This document shows, in pieces, positions 16,347-25,402 of a stretch of 64,000 nt of DNA. Both the position numbers and the translations under genes were made by a program. The DNA comes from Citrobacter amalonaticus (GTDB lineage Bacteria; Pseudomonadota; Gammaproteobacteria; Enterobacterales; Enterobacteriaceae). Every line of letters begins with the position of its first letter. Position 1 is the first letter of the stretch. A model generated the notes under the pieces. It worked only from the letters and a program-made list of their open reading frames with translations, did no database searches and was not told where the DNA came from. Location: positions 558,001 to 622,000 of the forward strand of contig NZ_CP014015.2 in NCBI RefSeq assembly GCF_001559075.2, in the 5' to 3' direction.

Positions 16347-17189
16347 CTAATCAACGCGAATCTCCATCGCGAAATGGCACCGTTCGCCAGGGCCTAACAT
16401 CCGTAATCCCGGCTGCCCCGGCATGTGGTGGGCATTTACCGGATGCGTCTGCGGTTCCAGACAAAGGAATGACTGACCTGGCATTCTGAAAAGCATCAGC
16501 CAGGGAGTTTGCGCAGAAATCGTGATCTTCATCACATCATGATAAATAACCGCCTGCCCGCTCCAGCCAGAATACCCCACGTTCAACCAGCGATCCGCGC
16601 CATACTGCGCCCTGGTGAAATCGGCCTCCGTCGGCAGTTCACTCTGCCAGGGCAGCGGCAAATGGTGCTCGCCTTCCGGCCAGTAACCGCTGGCCGAAAA
16701 CTGCAGCGTACTTTGCGCATCGAAAGCAAAAAACGGGTGGAAACCGCAGCCGTACAGCATGGGACGCTTGCCCAGATGAGCGATCGTCAGCGACGCCCTG
16801 AATACCGACGCCTCCAGCACATACTGCAGTTCGGCCTGATAATCATAGCCACATGCCAGTTGACTGCGCAGACGCAGCGAACAGCTATCATCGGTCGCCG
16901 CCATGACTTCCCAGCGCTTAAGCCAGCCGTCACCGTGCAGGAAAAACCGGTCGTCAGCCTCATACAGCGGCAACTGCACCTCGGTTCCGCACTGGCTGAA
17001 GCGGTTACCGGCCACGCGATTGGCAACCGGTAGCATCGGAAACAGCCCGCCATCACCGGCAGTTTTCCCCTCGCCTGCGCGTAAAATCGGCTGTTGATGT
17101 GGTAACGAAAACAACGACAGCAGCGTACCGCCCTGCGGATCCACGCGCATCCGCAGATGCGCGTTATGCAGCGTCAGCGGCGTCGTCAT
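16347..17189 (-). CDS. yphB: YphB, aldose 1-epimerase family protein
   Basis: A 280-residue galactose mutarotase-like protein (LRMRVDPQGGTLLSL, GLFPMLPVANRVAGNRF, HGDGWLKRWEV, GCGFHPFFAFDAQ). His and Glu positions typical of mutarotases are present near HGDG and in the C-terminal LEPQTHPVNAHH. Family members interconvert aldose anomers; the E. coli YphB substrate is not established. The start ATG shares one base with the sugar-porter stop (TGATG), so it is translationally coupled as the last gene of the yphG operon. Confidence 0.88.
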   Translation of the reverse strand: MTTPLTLHNAHLRMRVDPQGGTLLSLFSLPHQQPILRAGEGKTAGDGGLFPMLPVANRVAGNRFSQCGTEVQLPLYEADDRFFLHGDGWLKRWEVMAATDDSCSLRLRSQLACGYDYQAELQYVLEASVFRASLTIAHLGKRPMLYGCGFHPFFAFDAQSTLQFSASGYWPEGEHHLPLPWQSELPTEADFTRAQYGADRWLNVGYSGWSGQAVIYHDVMKITISAQTPWLMLFRMPGQSFLCLEPQTHPVNAHHMPGQPGLRMLGPGERCHFAMEIRVD

Positions 17190-18628
17190 CAGCGTGCGCT
17201 TCTCTGCTGTGCTGACGGGCTGGCCTTCAGGTGTCTCGCCGCCAGTTGTTCCTCAAGGGCCTCCAGGGTGACGCCTTTGGTTTCCGGCACATTACGCAAC
17301 ACATACACGTAGCCCAGCGCACAAATCACACCATAGAGCAGGAAACTCCCGGCGGCGCCCAGCCCGGCATTAAGCAGCGGGAAGGTATAGGTCAGCAGGA
17401 AGCAGGCAATCCACAGCGCCAACGTGCCCAGCGACATCGCCAGTCCGCGTACGCGGTTAGGGAAGATTTCGGACAGCAGCACCCAGGTGACAGGCGCCAG
17501 CGTCAGGGCATAAATGGCAATCGCCGCCAGCACCAGAACCAGCACTGGCCAGCCCATAATCCCCATCCCATAAGCGCCAGCAATCAGCACATAAATCACG
17601 GTCAGCCCGGATGCGCCAAACAGCATCAGTTTGCGCCGACCAATTTTATCCACCAGCGGCAGCGCGGCAAGGGTAAAGACCAGATTGATAATGCCGGTGG
17701 CGACGATGGATTTCAGCGTACCGTTAATGTCGAAACCGGCAGAGGCAAAAATCTCCTGCGCGTAATTAAAGATCACGTTGATCCCGCACCACTGCTGGAA
17801 GACCGCCAGCACCATACCAATGATCACAATCGGTTTGATCTGCGGTTGCAGCAGCGTTGACCATGCGACTTTGTGATTATCTTTGAGCAGCGTGTGTTCG
17901 ATCTCTTTCAGCGTCTGCCCGGCGTACTCCGCAGAACCAATGCGTTGCAGCATGGCGCGCGCACGCTCCGGTTTGCCCGCCTTCACCAGCCAGCGCGGGG
18001 ATTCCGGAACGAAAAACATCAGCACCAGAAACACCAGCGCGGGAACCAGCTCTGCGCCGAACATCCAGCGCCAGCCCATCTGCCCGTTCCAGCTTTCAAC
18101 AATCGCCTGTTGCGTGGCCCCTGTGGCAACGGGTTCAGCGATCATCAGGTTGATCAACTGTGCCGCCAGGACGCCAATCACGATGGTCAACTGGTTCACC
18201 GCCACAAAACGTCCGCGTTTTTCCGCCGGACTGACTTCAGCGATGTACAGCGGACTGAGCGCTGACGCAAGACCAATCCCGACGCCGCCAACGATGCGGT
18301 AAATCACGAACATGTCGAAGTGGCTGGCAACGGCGGTTCCCCATGCGGAAGCACTGAACAGGATAGCAGAGAGGATCAGCGGCATTTTTCGACCAAATTT
18401 ATCCGCACACCAGCCAGAAATCAGCGCGCCAAAAATACAGCCCACCAGCGCTGAGCTCATCGCCCAGCCCGACTGCGCCGGATCGGTTATCGAGAAGTAC
18501 GCTTCATAAAAAGGCTTTGCCCCGCCAATCACCACCCAGTCGTAGCCAAACAGCAAACCACCACAGGCCGCGACCAGACAGATGGTCCAGACGTAGCCGA
18601 TTTTCAAATGTGTCTGCGCGTTATTCAT
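17189..18628 (-). CDS. MFS sugar porter, XylE/GalP-like
   Basis: Inner-membrane symporter of 479 residues with 12 hydrophobic segments and sugar-porter signatures: GGLLFGYDWVVIGG, DKFGRK, PLYIAEVSPAEKRG, RWMFGAELVPA, PESPRWLVKAG, VLAVFQQWCGIN and PETKGVTLEALE. The ATG at 18628 follows GAGGAA by seven bases; the frame remains open upstream. It lies between yphG and yphB, where E. coli K-12 instead has an oxidoreductase and ABC transporter genes. The sugar is unknown; its neighbours suggest an aldose handled by yphB. Confidence 0.9.
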   Translation of the reverse strand: MNNAQTHLKIGYVWTICLVAACGGLLFGYDWVVIGGAKPFYEAYFSITDPAQSGWAMSSALVGCIFGALISGWCADKFGRKMPLILSAILFSASAWGTAVASHFDMFVIYRIVGGVGIGLASALSPLYIAEVSPAEKRGRFVAVNQLTIVIGVLAAQLINLMIAEPVATGATQQAIVESWNGQMGWRWMFGAELVPALVFLVLMFFVPESPRWLVKAGKPERARAMLQRIGSAEYAGQTLKEIEHTLLKDNHKVAWSTLLQPQIKPIVIIGMVLAVFQQWCGINVIFNYAQEIFASAGFDINGTLKSIVATGIINLVFTLAALPLVDKIGRRKLMLFGASGLTVIYVLIAGAYGMGIMGWPVLVLVLAAIAIYALTLAPVTWVLLSEIFPNRVRGLAMSLGTLALWIACFLLTYTFPLLNAGLGAAGSFLLYGVICALGYVYVLRNVPETKGVTLEALEEQLAARHLKASPSAQQRSAR

Positions 18629-18699
18629 TATGATTCCTCTTTCAGGGAAACGCAGGGAACAGTAGGTTTCCGGTGACGTCACCGCCACCGGTTCAGGGT

Positions 18700-21600
18700 T
18701 TAGTGCAATAACTCCAGTCTGATGACATGGCGCAAGAACAGAGCTTTGTCATGCGCCGGGTTCTGTTGCAGAAGTGCGTCAATCGCCTGCTGGCAGGCAG
18801 GTAAATCTCCCAGCCCCAGATGCCCCAACGCGGTAATAAACAGGCAGTGCTGCTGGTGCTTTGCCTCCGCCGGCGTATCAAGCACCACCAGATCCGGTAA
18901 TGAAACGGCGAAGAAATCCACCTCCGGCACGTGGTCTCGTTGTGACGCCACCCACTGCAGGAAGCTGTGGAAAAGTTGCTCGGCGTCGTCACGTTCACCC
19001 AACTGTTTCAGCGCCATGCCCTGCCAGAAGAGATAGTCCACAGGCTGATCGTTGTAGTAGCGTCCGGCATCCAGCGTGTTTCCGCCACGGGTGGCGCGGG
19101 CAAAGTAACGCTGCGCTTCGTCATGATATCCCTGACGTTGAGCGCAATAGCCCAACAGATACCAGATATCGTTATCGGTTTGTCCGGGTAAGCGCCCTTC
19201 CCCCAGGTTATGCGGATAGATCAGCGCCTGTTGTAGCAGACTGACCGCCTCAGGGAATTCCTCTCTGCCGACCGCCGCCAGCGCCCGATGCATCTGGTTC
19301 AGCAGATACTGCCCGGTCGCTTTCCCTTCTCCCCCTTCCCAGGGATGGAATACGCGCTCGCCAAGCACCTTCGCAGCATCATCGTAGTGGCCCAGTCCGT
19401 TCCACAGGCTGAGCAACTCCACGGTTAAATCGTCACGCTGGAACACCACCGCCTTGCGCGATTCAAGCTGTTGCAGACGTTGCTCAACCGGCGTCGCCAA
19501 CAGCTTATTGAGGTAATCCAGTTCAAACAGGAAGCGGGCGTTATCAGGCTCCAGCGCTACGGCCTGCGACAAATACTGCTGTGCCCTGGCGGCATCGTGC
19601 TGTTTGTTCCACGCGTAAATCCCCAGCAGACGATGCACGGGCGCAAATTCAGGCTCCTGTTGCAGGGTAAATTGCCAGCAGGAAAGCGCCTCTTCGTAGC
19701 GGCGTTTGCTGTACCAGAAGCAGCCCAACAGATAGCGGGCGTAAGCACTGTGCTCCAGCGTTTGCAGCATCTGTACTTCGTCGAGGGTGTTCGGGAAACG
19801 CACCCGGTTATGCAGACAAGCACGCGCCTGGGCGATGAACGGCTGCGGATTGTCACTCAGCGACGCCCGCCACAGCAACGGCAGCGTTTCCTGACTGTCC
19901 AGCAGTTCCAGTAGTTCGCGTGCCGCGGCTTTCTGACCGAAAGAGAGCAACCATCCCGCCAGTTCGCAGGCGTTAGTACCGCGGCGACCGGTAATGGCGA
20001 TAAGCGCCATTTTCGACGGTTCATCCCGGCGTATAGCCCAGCGGGCATAGTGCAGCGCGTAGCTGAGCGGGTAATCATTAAGCTGCTGCTCAATGTATTT
20101 CAGCGCCTCTGACGTGCGTCCCCGTTCTGCCAGTACCAGCGCTTTCAGTCCCATCGCCAGGTTGTTGCTGCCGTTAAAGCGCAAACTCTGTGTCACTTTT
20201 TCCAGTGCATCCGCATGATCGCCACGCGCCATCGCAAGCCGGGCCAGTGCCCAGAAGGCCGCATCACGACAGTTCCCACTCCAGCTCGCCTTGTAGTAGT
20301 GATCCCAGGCCTGCAGGCAATCGCCCTGGCGCTCCCGCGCAGCGGCCAACAGCATACTGGCTTCGCCATCGCGCGGGTTTTTGTTCAGGCGATGCGCCCG
20401 CTCTAATGCCGCTTTCGCGCAGCGTTCAACTTGCGCCCAGTCAGCCTGGTTCAGCGCCAGCGTCCCCAGTGCGACGTTGTTGCGGTAATCCAGCGGATCA
20501 ATTTCCAGCGCCCGGCGATAGTAATCCCCGGCGTAACGACTGGCGTGGTTATACTGCTCCAGATGCTGACCGATAAAGTAGAGTTCATCGGTGTTGGATA
20601 ACGCCTCCGGCTGTGCCGGGGCCGTTGCCGCCGAGGGCAGCGGCAAATCGTCAGCAATGTGTTCTTCGTATTGCAGCAACGTCTGACCGTCGTGACGGGT
20701 GACCGTCATGGTGATCCGCGCATAGCCCGAATCGGCAAGCGTCGTCAGCCAGCTTTTCCCCGGCGCCAGCGTCAGCGTGGTTTCAAAGAAAGGCGCGCCG
20801 TCTGCGCTGAGCGTCACCCGTACATCATGCAATGGTGCAACCGCATAAACGCCAACGGACAGCTGGTTTTCATCACGCACCAGCCGCAGCGCCAGGTCGG
20901 TACTGGCGTTTTGCACCATCCCTAATTCGCTGTATGGCAGGAAGTTCTGAACAAATACCTTCTCTTCATACGGGGCAAGCCAGGTGAAATCCGGCTGATT
21001 GTCGGTAAACACCCCGGTCATTAATTCGATATACGGGCCATTCTCATCGGTCAGGTTACGATCCCAGGCCACGCCAAAATCCCCGTATCCCCAGCTCCAC
21101 TGCTTTTTCCCCGGCGAGATGTGATGATCGGCAACGTGCAACAACCCGCCACGCTCACCGTGATGCCAGGCGCCGACAAAGTCGTAGTCCGATTTTTCCG
21201 CCATGTACGAGGTCGGCACCGGCACATTCTTGTAGCGGGAGATATCCACCCCCGCCGAGTAGTCGACTTTGTAATAGGTGCCCGTGGCGATCGGAAAAGC
21301 GGAGACATCGCGCTTGCCGTGATCGAACACCGCCGTAACATCAGGCGGGAACACGCTTTGATGATCGTCGCCGCCCTTCACCGCCGGGTTCGCCCACCAT
21401 AAAAAATGGCGCGGCGTGGCGTTGCCGTTGAAGACTTTACCGGTGATCTCTATCAGCGCGCGATCCGGGTAGAGGGTGAATCCGGTCATCACCTGCAGAC
21501 CGCGCATTGGCTCCACTTCGCCCATCCAGACGGTTTGTTCGCCGTGCTCCCCTGCCCGCTGCGTAAAATCTACCGGCATAAAAGTGGTGGGGCGGTGGTG

Positions 21601-21966
21601 CTGCGGCCAGTTAAATTCGATCCCGCCGGAGATCCATGGCCCCAACAGGCCAACCAGCGCAGGTTTCACCACTTCGTTGTAATAGACAAAATCGCGCTGC
21701 TGCACTTTGTCATACGCACGGTGGATTCGCCCTCCCAGTTCCGGCAGCAGCATGACGCGGATAAAATCGTTTTCCATCCACACGGCCTGGTAATCGCGCA
21801 TCTCGCGCTTGCCGGTCAGGGTGTCGATCACGCCGTAAGGGTAAACCGCACCTGAAGACCCCTGATAAACCCGTTTTTCCAGAAACATCGGGTTCGGATC
21901 TTCCTCACCCACCGTCCAGGTCGGTAGTGAGAGGGTTTCCTGCCAGACCTTAACTGAACCGTACAT
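18700..21966 (-). CDS. yphG: YphG, DUF5107 and TPR-repeat protein
   Basis: A large protein of 1088 residues from the ATG at 21966, which has GGAGG just upstream; an earlier in-frame start at 22002 lacks one. Residues 1-370 form the DUF5107 region (LLPELGGRIHRAYDK, GGIEFNWPQHHRPTTF). From about 460 to the end, helical TPR-like repeats follow (for example YYRRALEIDPLDYRNNVALG). No signal peptide is seen, so it is probably cytoplasmic. Its function is unproven; the first domain looks sugar-related. It leads the yphG-porter-yphB operon, divergent from yphH. Confidence 0.88.
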   Translation of the reverse strand: MYGSVKVWQETLSLPTWTVGEEDPNPMFLEKRVYQGSSGAVYPYGVIDTLTGKREMRDYQAVWMENDFIRVMLLPELGGRIHRAYDKVQQRDFVYYNEVVKPALVGLLGPWISGGIEFNWPQHHRPTTFMPVDFTQRAGEHGEQTVWMGEVEPMRGLQVMTGFTLYPDRALIEITGKVFNGNATPRHFLWWANPAVKGGDDHQSVFPPDVTAVFDHGKRDVSAFPIATGTYYKVDYSAGVDISRYKNVPVPTSYMAEKSDYDFVGAWHHGERGGLLHVADHHISPGKKQWSWGYGDFGVAWDRNLTDENGPYIELMTGVFTDNQPDFTWLAPYEEKVFVQNFLPYSELGMVQNASTDLALRLVRDENQLSVGVYAVAPLHDVRVTLSADGAPFFETTLTLAPGKSWLTTLADSGYARITMTVTRHDGQTLLQYEEHIADDLPLPSAATAPAQPEALSNTDELYFIGQHLEQYNHASRYAGDYYRRALEIDPLDYRNNVALGTLALNQADWAQVERCAKAALERAHRLNKNPRDGEASMLLAAARERQGDCLQAWDHYYKASWSGNCRDAAFWALARLAMARGDHADALEKVTQSLRFNGSNNLAMGLKALVLAERGRTSEALKYIEQQLNDYPLSYALHYARWAIRRDEPSKMALIAITGRRGTNACELAGWLLSFGQKAAARELLELLDSQETLPLLWRASLSDNPQPFIAQARACLHNRVRFPNTLDEVQMLQTLEHSAYARYLLGCFWYSKRRYEEALSCWQFTLQQEPEFAPVHRLLGIYAWNKQHDAARAQQYLSQAVALEPDNARFLFELDYLNKLLATPVEQRLQQLESRKAVVFQRDDLTVELLSLWNGLGHYDDAAKVLGERVFHPWEGGEGKATGQYLLNQMHRALAAVGREEFPEAVSLLQQALIYPHNLGEGRLPGQTDNDIWYLLGYCAQRQGYHDEAQRYFARATRGGNTLDAGRYYNDQPVDYLFWQGMALKQLGERDDAEQLFHSFLQWVASQRDHVPEVDFFAVSLPDLVVLDTPAEAKHQQHCLFITALGHLGLGDLPACQQAIDALLQQNPAHDKALFLRHVIRLELLH

Positions 21967-22079
21967 GCTGCCTCCACTCAATAAACAAAAGTAAAATGTC
22001 ATCTTGTGGCTATTGTGTGGTAGTTAACTGGCGGTAAAATGCGCAATGCTCACGCAATATAGTTAAGGGAGTTAAGTGT

Positions 22080-23273
22080 ATGCAGCGTTCGGGATTCAAT
22101 AACGCCCGGGTCAGGCAGGCGAATAAACAGATCTTCCTGTCGCATTTATGGCGCGAAAAGCAGCTCAGTAAATCGCAGTTGGCGCAGCTCACCGGCCTGT
22201 CGATTCCGGCGGTGAGTAACATTCTTGAAGAACTGCTGGACGAAGGGCGGCTTTGCCACTCCCGTGAAACGCTGAGCCAGCGCGGGCTTAGCAGCGGAAG
22301 TTTTCATCTGCCGGTACAGGGCGCGTGGACGCTGTGTATCAACGTCACCCCCACCAGTCTGACCAGCCAACTGGCCGATGCGCGTCTGGTGGCGGTTGGC
22401 GACTGGCAGCATGAGGTCATTAACGCCGCAACGCCTGACGCGCTGCTTGCCGCGATAGCCAACCACTGGCGGCGCTGGCGTCAGCGCTATCCCGACACCA
22501 CGATCAACCTCGCGCTGGGCGTCCACGGTCAGGTGGATCCGATCACCGGGGCGTCGAAAACGATGCCGCAGGCGCCGTGGAAAACGCCAGTGGAAATCAA
22601 GTATCTGCTGGAGGAGCGGCTCGGCATCCAGGTCCGCCTCGACAACGACTGCGTGATGCTGGCGCTGGCGGAAAAGTGGCAAAATCCGGCCGCCAACGAG
22701 GACTTCTGCGTGATTAACGTCGATTACGGCATTGGCTCATCGTTCGTCATTCACGACAGTATCTGGCGCGGTAGCCTGTACGGCAGCGGTCAGATTGGGC
22801 ATACCATTGTTAACCCCGACGGGATCGCCTGCGACTGCGGTCGTTACGGCTGTCTGGAAACCGTCGCCTCCCTGAGCGCGCTGAAAAAGCAGGCCAGAGT
22901 CTGGATGAAGGCGCAGCCGGTGCCAGGAAGGGATCCAGAAACGCTGACCACGGATTTGCTGATCGACGCCTGGCGCAAGGGTGATGTACGCATTCAGGCG
23001 TGGGTGGAACATGCCGCCAGCGCGATTGGCTTAAGCCTGTATAACTTTCTTAATATCCTGAATATTAACCAGATCTGGCTGTACGGGCGCAGTTGCGCCT
23101 TCGGTGAATCCTGGCTCAATACGCTACGGCAACAGACGGGATTTAACCCTTTCGATCACGGCGATAATCCGCGAGCGAAAGCGACGCAGATTAGCTTTGG
23201 CACGTTGACCCGTGCCCAGCAGCTGATGGGAATTGGCTATCTGTACGTGGAGTCGCAACTGAACGAAATATAA
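22080..23273 (+). CDS. yphH: YphH, ROK-family regulator
   Basis: A 397-residue NagC/Mlc-type protein. An N-terminal helix-turn-helix (LSKSQLAQLTGLSIPAVSN, near residues 29-47) precedes a ROK domain with the kinase-like loop VNVDYGIGSSFV. The zinc motif GHTIVNPDGIACDCGRYGC is intact. It is most likely a sugar-responsive repressor of the divergent yphG operon, 113 bases away; this is inferred from orientation. No verified operator is named, though the gap holds two related stretches, GTAGTTAACT (22019) and ATAGTTAAGG (22060). Confidence 0.9.
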   Translation: MQRSGFNNARVRQANKQIFLSHLWREKQLSKSQLAQLTGLSIPAVSNILEELLDEGRLCHSRETLSQRGLSSGSFHLPVQGAWTLCINVTPTSLTSQLADARLVAVGDWQHEVINAATPDALLAAIANHWRRWRQRYPDTTINLALGVHGQVDPITGASKTMPQAPWKTPVEIKYLLEERLGIQVRLDNDCVMLALAEKWQNPAANEDFCVINVDYGIGSSFVIHDSIWRGSLYGSGQIGHTIVNPDGIACDCGRYGCLETVASLSALKKQARVWMKAQPVPGRDPETLTTDLLIDAWRKGDVRIQAWVEHAASAIGLSLYNFLNILNINQIWLYGRSCAFGESWLNTLRQQTGFNPFDHGDNPRAKATQISFGTLTRAQQLMGIGYLYVESQLNEI

Positions 23274-23348
23274 GCTTATGGCGCGAATGGCGAGGCTCGG
23301 GGTTGTGTATTAATTTTAAAGTACGTTACTCATGCTAATGAGCCTGCT

Positions 23349-23771
23349 ATGAACACGTTACGTTATTTTGATTTTGGAGAATCACGCCATCTGTTTTTAT
23401 TGATTGCCCGTATTGCGCTGGCAATTCTGTTTATTATTTTTGGCTTCCCTAAACTGACTGGGTTCGACGGTACCGTACAATATATGACGTCTCTCGGTAC
23501 GCCTGCGCCGATGCTTGCCGCGATCATTGCCGTTGTCATGGAGGTTCCGGCAGCGATACTGATTGTGCTGGGCTTTTTCACTCGCCCGCTGGCAATCCTC
23601 TTCGTTTTCTATACGTTGGGTACCGCCGTGATCGGCCATCACTTCTGGAATATGACCGGTGATGCGGTGGGGCCGAATATGATTAACTTTTATAAGAATG
23701 TCAGTATTGCAGGCGGATTCCTGCTGCTGGCGCTGACGGGGCCGGGCGCGATCTCTATTGACCGGCGCTAA
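23349..23771 (+). CDS. yphA: YphA, DoxX-family membrane protein
   Basis: Small inner-membrane protein of 140 residues with four hydrophobic segments: 16-34 (LLIARIALAILFIIFGFPK), about 55-75, about 80-100 and 115-135. It belongs to the DoxX family, whose members are linked to redox or quinone functions, but the role of YphA is unknown. It starts 75 bases after yphH on the same strand and ends at a bidirectional terminator shared with glyA. Confidence 0.9.
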   Translation: MNTLRYFDFGESRHLFLLIARIALAILFIIFGFPKLTGFDGTVQYMTSLGTPAPMLAAIIAVVMEVPAAILIVLGFFTRPLAILFVFYTLGTAVIGHHFWNMTGDAVGPNMINFYKNVSIAGGFLLLALTGPGAISIDRR

Positions 23772-23778
23772 AAAGGAA

Positions 23779-23804
23779 AAAAGGCCGCATCAGGCGGCCT
23801 TTTG
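23779..23804. terminator. Bidirectional terminator between yphA and glyA
   Basis: GGCCGC (23783-23788) pairs with GCGGCC (23794-23799), flanked by A runs on the left and T runs on the right. It can end both yphA (+) and glyA (-) transcripts. Confidence 0.92.
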
Positions 23805-23821
23805 TTTGCAGCAAAACGGAA

Positions 23822-25075
23822 TTATGCGTAAACCGGGAAGCGTGCGCAGATATCCAGAACTTTCCCTTTGATGCGCTCAATCACCGCTTCATCATTGATG
23901 TTGTCCAGCACGTCACACATCCAGCCCGCCAGTTCTTTGGCTTCAGCTTCTTTAAAGCCGCGACGCGTAATGGCCGGAGAACCGATACGGATACCGGAAG
24001 TGACGAACGGGCTCTTCGGATCGTTCGGCACACTGTTTTTGTTCACGGTGATATTGGCACGACCCAGCGCGGCGTCAGCTTCTTTACCGGTCAGGTTTTT
24101 GTCCACCAGATCCAGCAGGAACAGGTGGTTTTCAGTACCGCCGGACACCACTTTGTAGCCACGGTTCAGGAACACTTCCACCATCGCCTTGGCGTTTTTC
24201 GCAACCTGCTGCTGGTAGACTTTGAACTCTGGCTCCATCGCTTCTTTCAGTGCAACCGCTTTACCGGCAATCACGTGCATCAGCGGGCCGCCCTGGGCGC
24301 TTGGGAACACCGCGGAGTTCAGTTTTTTGTACAGCTCTTCGTCACCGCCTTTCGCCAGGATCAGGCCGCCGCGCGGACCGGCCAGCGTTTTGTGGGTGGT
24401 GGTGGTCACAACGTGCGCATGCGGAACCGGGTTCGGGTAAACGCCTGCGGCAATCAGACCCGCAACGTGGGCCATATCAACGAACAGGTACGCACCGATG
24501 CTGTCAGCGATTTCACGCATTTTTGCCCAGTCAACCACGCCGGAGTAGGCAGAGAAGCCGCCGATGATCATCTTCGGCTTGTGCTCTTTGGCCAGCTTCG
24601 CCATCTCTTCGTAGTCAATTTTACCGGACTCATCAATACCGTAAGGTACGATGTTGTACAGTTTGCCAGAGAAGTTAACCGGGGAGCCGTGAGTCAGGTG
24701 GCCGCCTTGCGCCAGGTTCATACCCAGAACGGTATCACCCGGTTGCAGCAGCGCGGTGTAGACCGCAAAGTTAGCCTGAGAGCCGGAGTGCGGCTGTACG
24801 TTAGCGTAGTCTGCGCCAAACAGTTCTTTCGCACGATCAATCGCCAGTTGCTCAACGATATCCACGTATTCGCAACCGCCGTAGTAGCGCTTGCCCGGAT
24901 ATCCTTCAGCGTATTTGTTGGTCAGCTGAGAGCCCTGCGCCTGCATGACGCGCGGACTGGTGTAGTTTTCGGAGGCGATCAGTTCGATGTGCTCTTCCTG
25001 ACGTACTTTTTCCTGCTCCATAGCCTGCCACAGTTCGGCATCATAATCGGCAATGTTCATTTCACGCTTTAACAT
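23822..25075 (-). CDS. glyA: GlyA, serine hydroxymethyltransferase
   Basis: PLP enzyme interconverting serine plus tetrahydrofolate and glycine plus methylene-tetrahydrofolate, the main source of one-carbon units. The start MLKREMNIAD at 25075 gives the usual 417 residues; an in-frame ATG two codons upstream is ignored. PLP lysine is Lys229 (TTTTHKTLAGPRGG). Residues such as LAQGGHLTHG and PSAQGGPLM match my memory of the Salmonella protein rather than E. coli. A PurR box lies about 120 bases upstream. Confidence 0.98.
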   Translation of the reverse strand: MLKREMNIADYDAELWQAMEQEKVRQEEHIELIASENYTSPRVMQAQGSQLTNKYAEGYPGKRYYGGCEYVDIVEQLAIDRAKELFGADYANVQPHSGSQANFAVYTALLQPGDTVLGMNLAQGGHLTHGSPVNFSGKLYNIVPYGIDESGKIDYEEMAKLAKEHKPKMIIGGFSAYSGVVDWAKMREIADSIGAYLFVDMAHVAGLIAAGVYPNPVPHAHVVTTTTHKTLAGPRGGLILAKGGDEELYKKLNSAVFPSAQGGPLMHVIAGKAVALKEAMEPEFKVYQQQVAKNAKAMVEVFLNRGYKVVSGGTENHLFLLDLVDKNLTGKEADAALGRANITVNKNSVPNDPKSPFVTSGIRIGSPAITRRGFKEAEAKELAGWMCDVLDNINDEAVIERIKGKVLDICARFPVYA

Positions 25076-25193
25076 CCGCATCTCCTGACTCAGCTAACGA
25101 TAGAATTTTTGGCCTTAAAAGGCGGTCCTGTTGGACAACGGGCAACAGTATAACTGAATCATTCTGCGATAACAGGTCTTGACAAAGGAATTT

Positions 25194-25209
25194 ACGCAAA
25201 CGATTACCT
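25194..25209 (-). promoter_or_regulatory. PurR box upstream of glyA
   Basis: ACGCAAACGATTACCT fits the 16-base PurR consensus (ACGCAAACGTTTNCNT) with one change in the core. GlyA feeds purine synthesis and is a known PurR target in E. coli, where the same site occurs. Confidence 0.8.
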
Positions 25210-25353
25210 TCACACGACACAAGGCTTTGCGGAATGAAGACCTTACGAATTTCAACGGATTTCTTTTCAGGTTTGTGATGCAGATTTTTCACGTTGTAAC
25301 GTTTAATACGTAAAGCGTCAAAGAACCATTTACAATGCAGGGGTATTTTTTAT

Positions 25354-25376
25354 AAGATGCATTTGACATACATCAT
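25354..25376 (+). promoter_or_regulatory. NsrR site in the hmp promoter
   Basis: AAGATGCATTTGACATACATC closely fits the NsrR consensus of two AAGATGCY-type half sites around an A/T-rich centre, and E. coli hmp has a nearly identical site. It lies 27-49 bases before the hmp start and overlaps a TATAAG -10-like element at 25351, consistent with repression relieved by nitric oxide. Confidence 0.85.
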
Positions 25377-25402
25377 TAAAGATTCACATAAAGGAAGACC
25401 GT

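Noticed and set aside
25230..25262. MetR site near TGAAGACCTTACGAATTTCA upstream of glyA
   Set aside because: The TGAA and TTCA halves are too far apart for the TGAA-N5-TTCA consensus.
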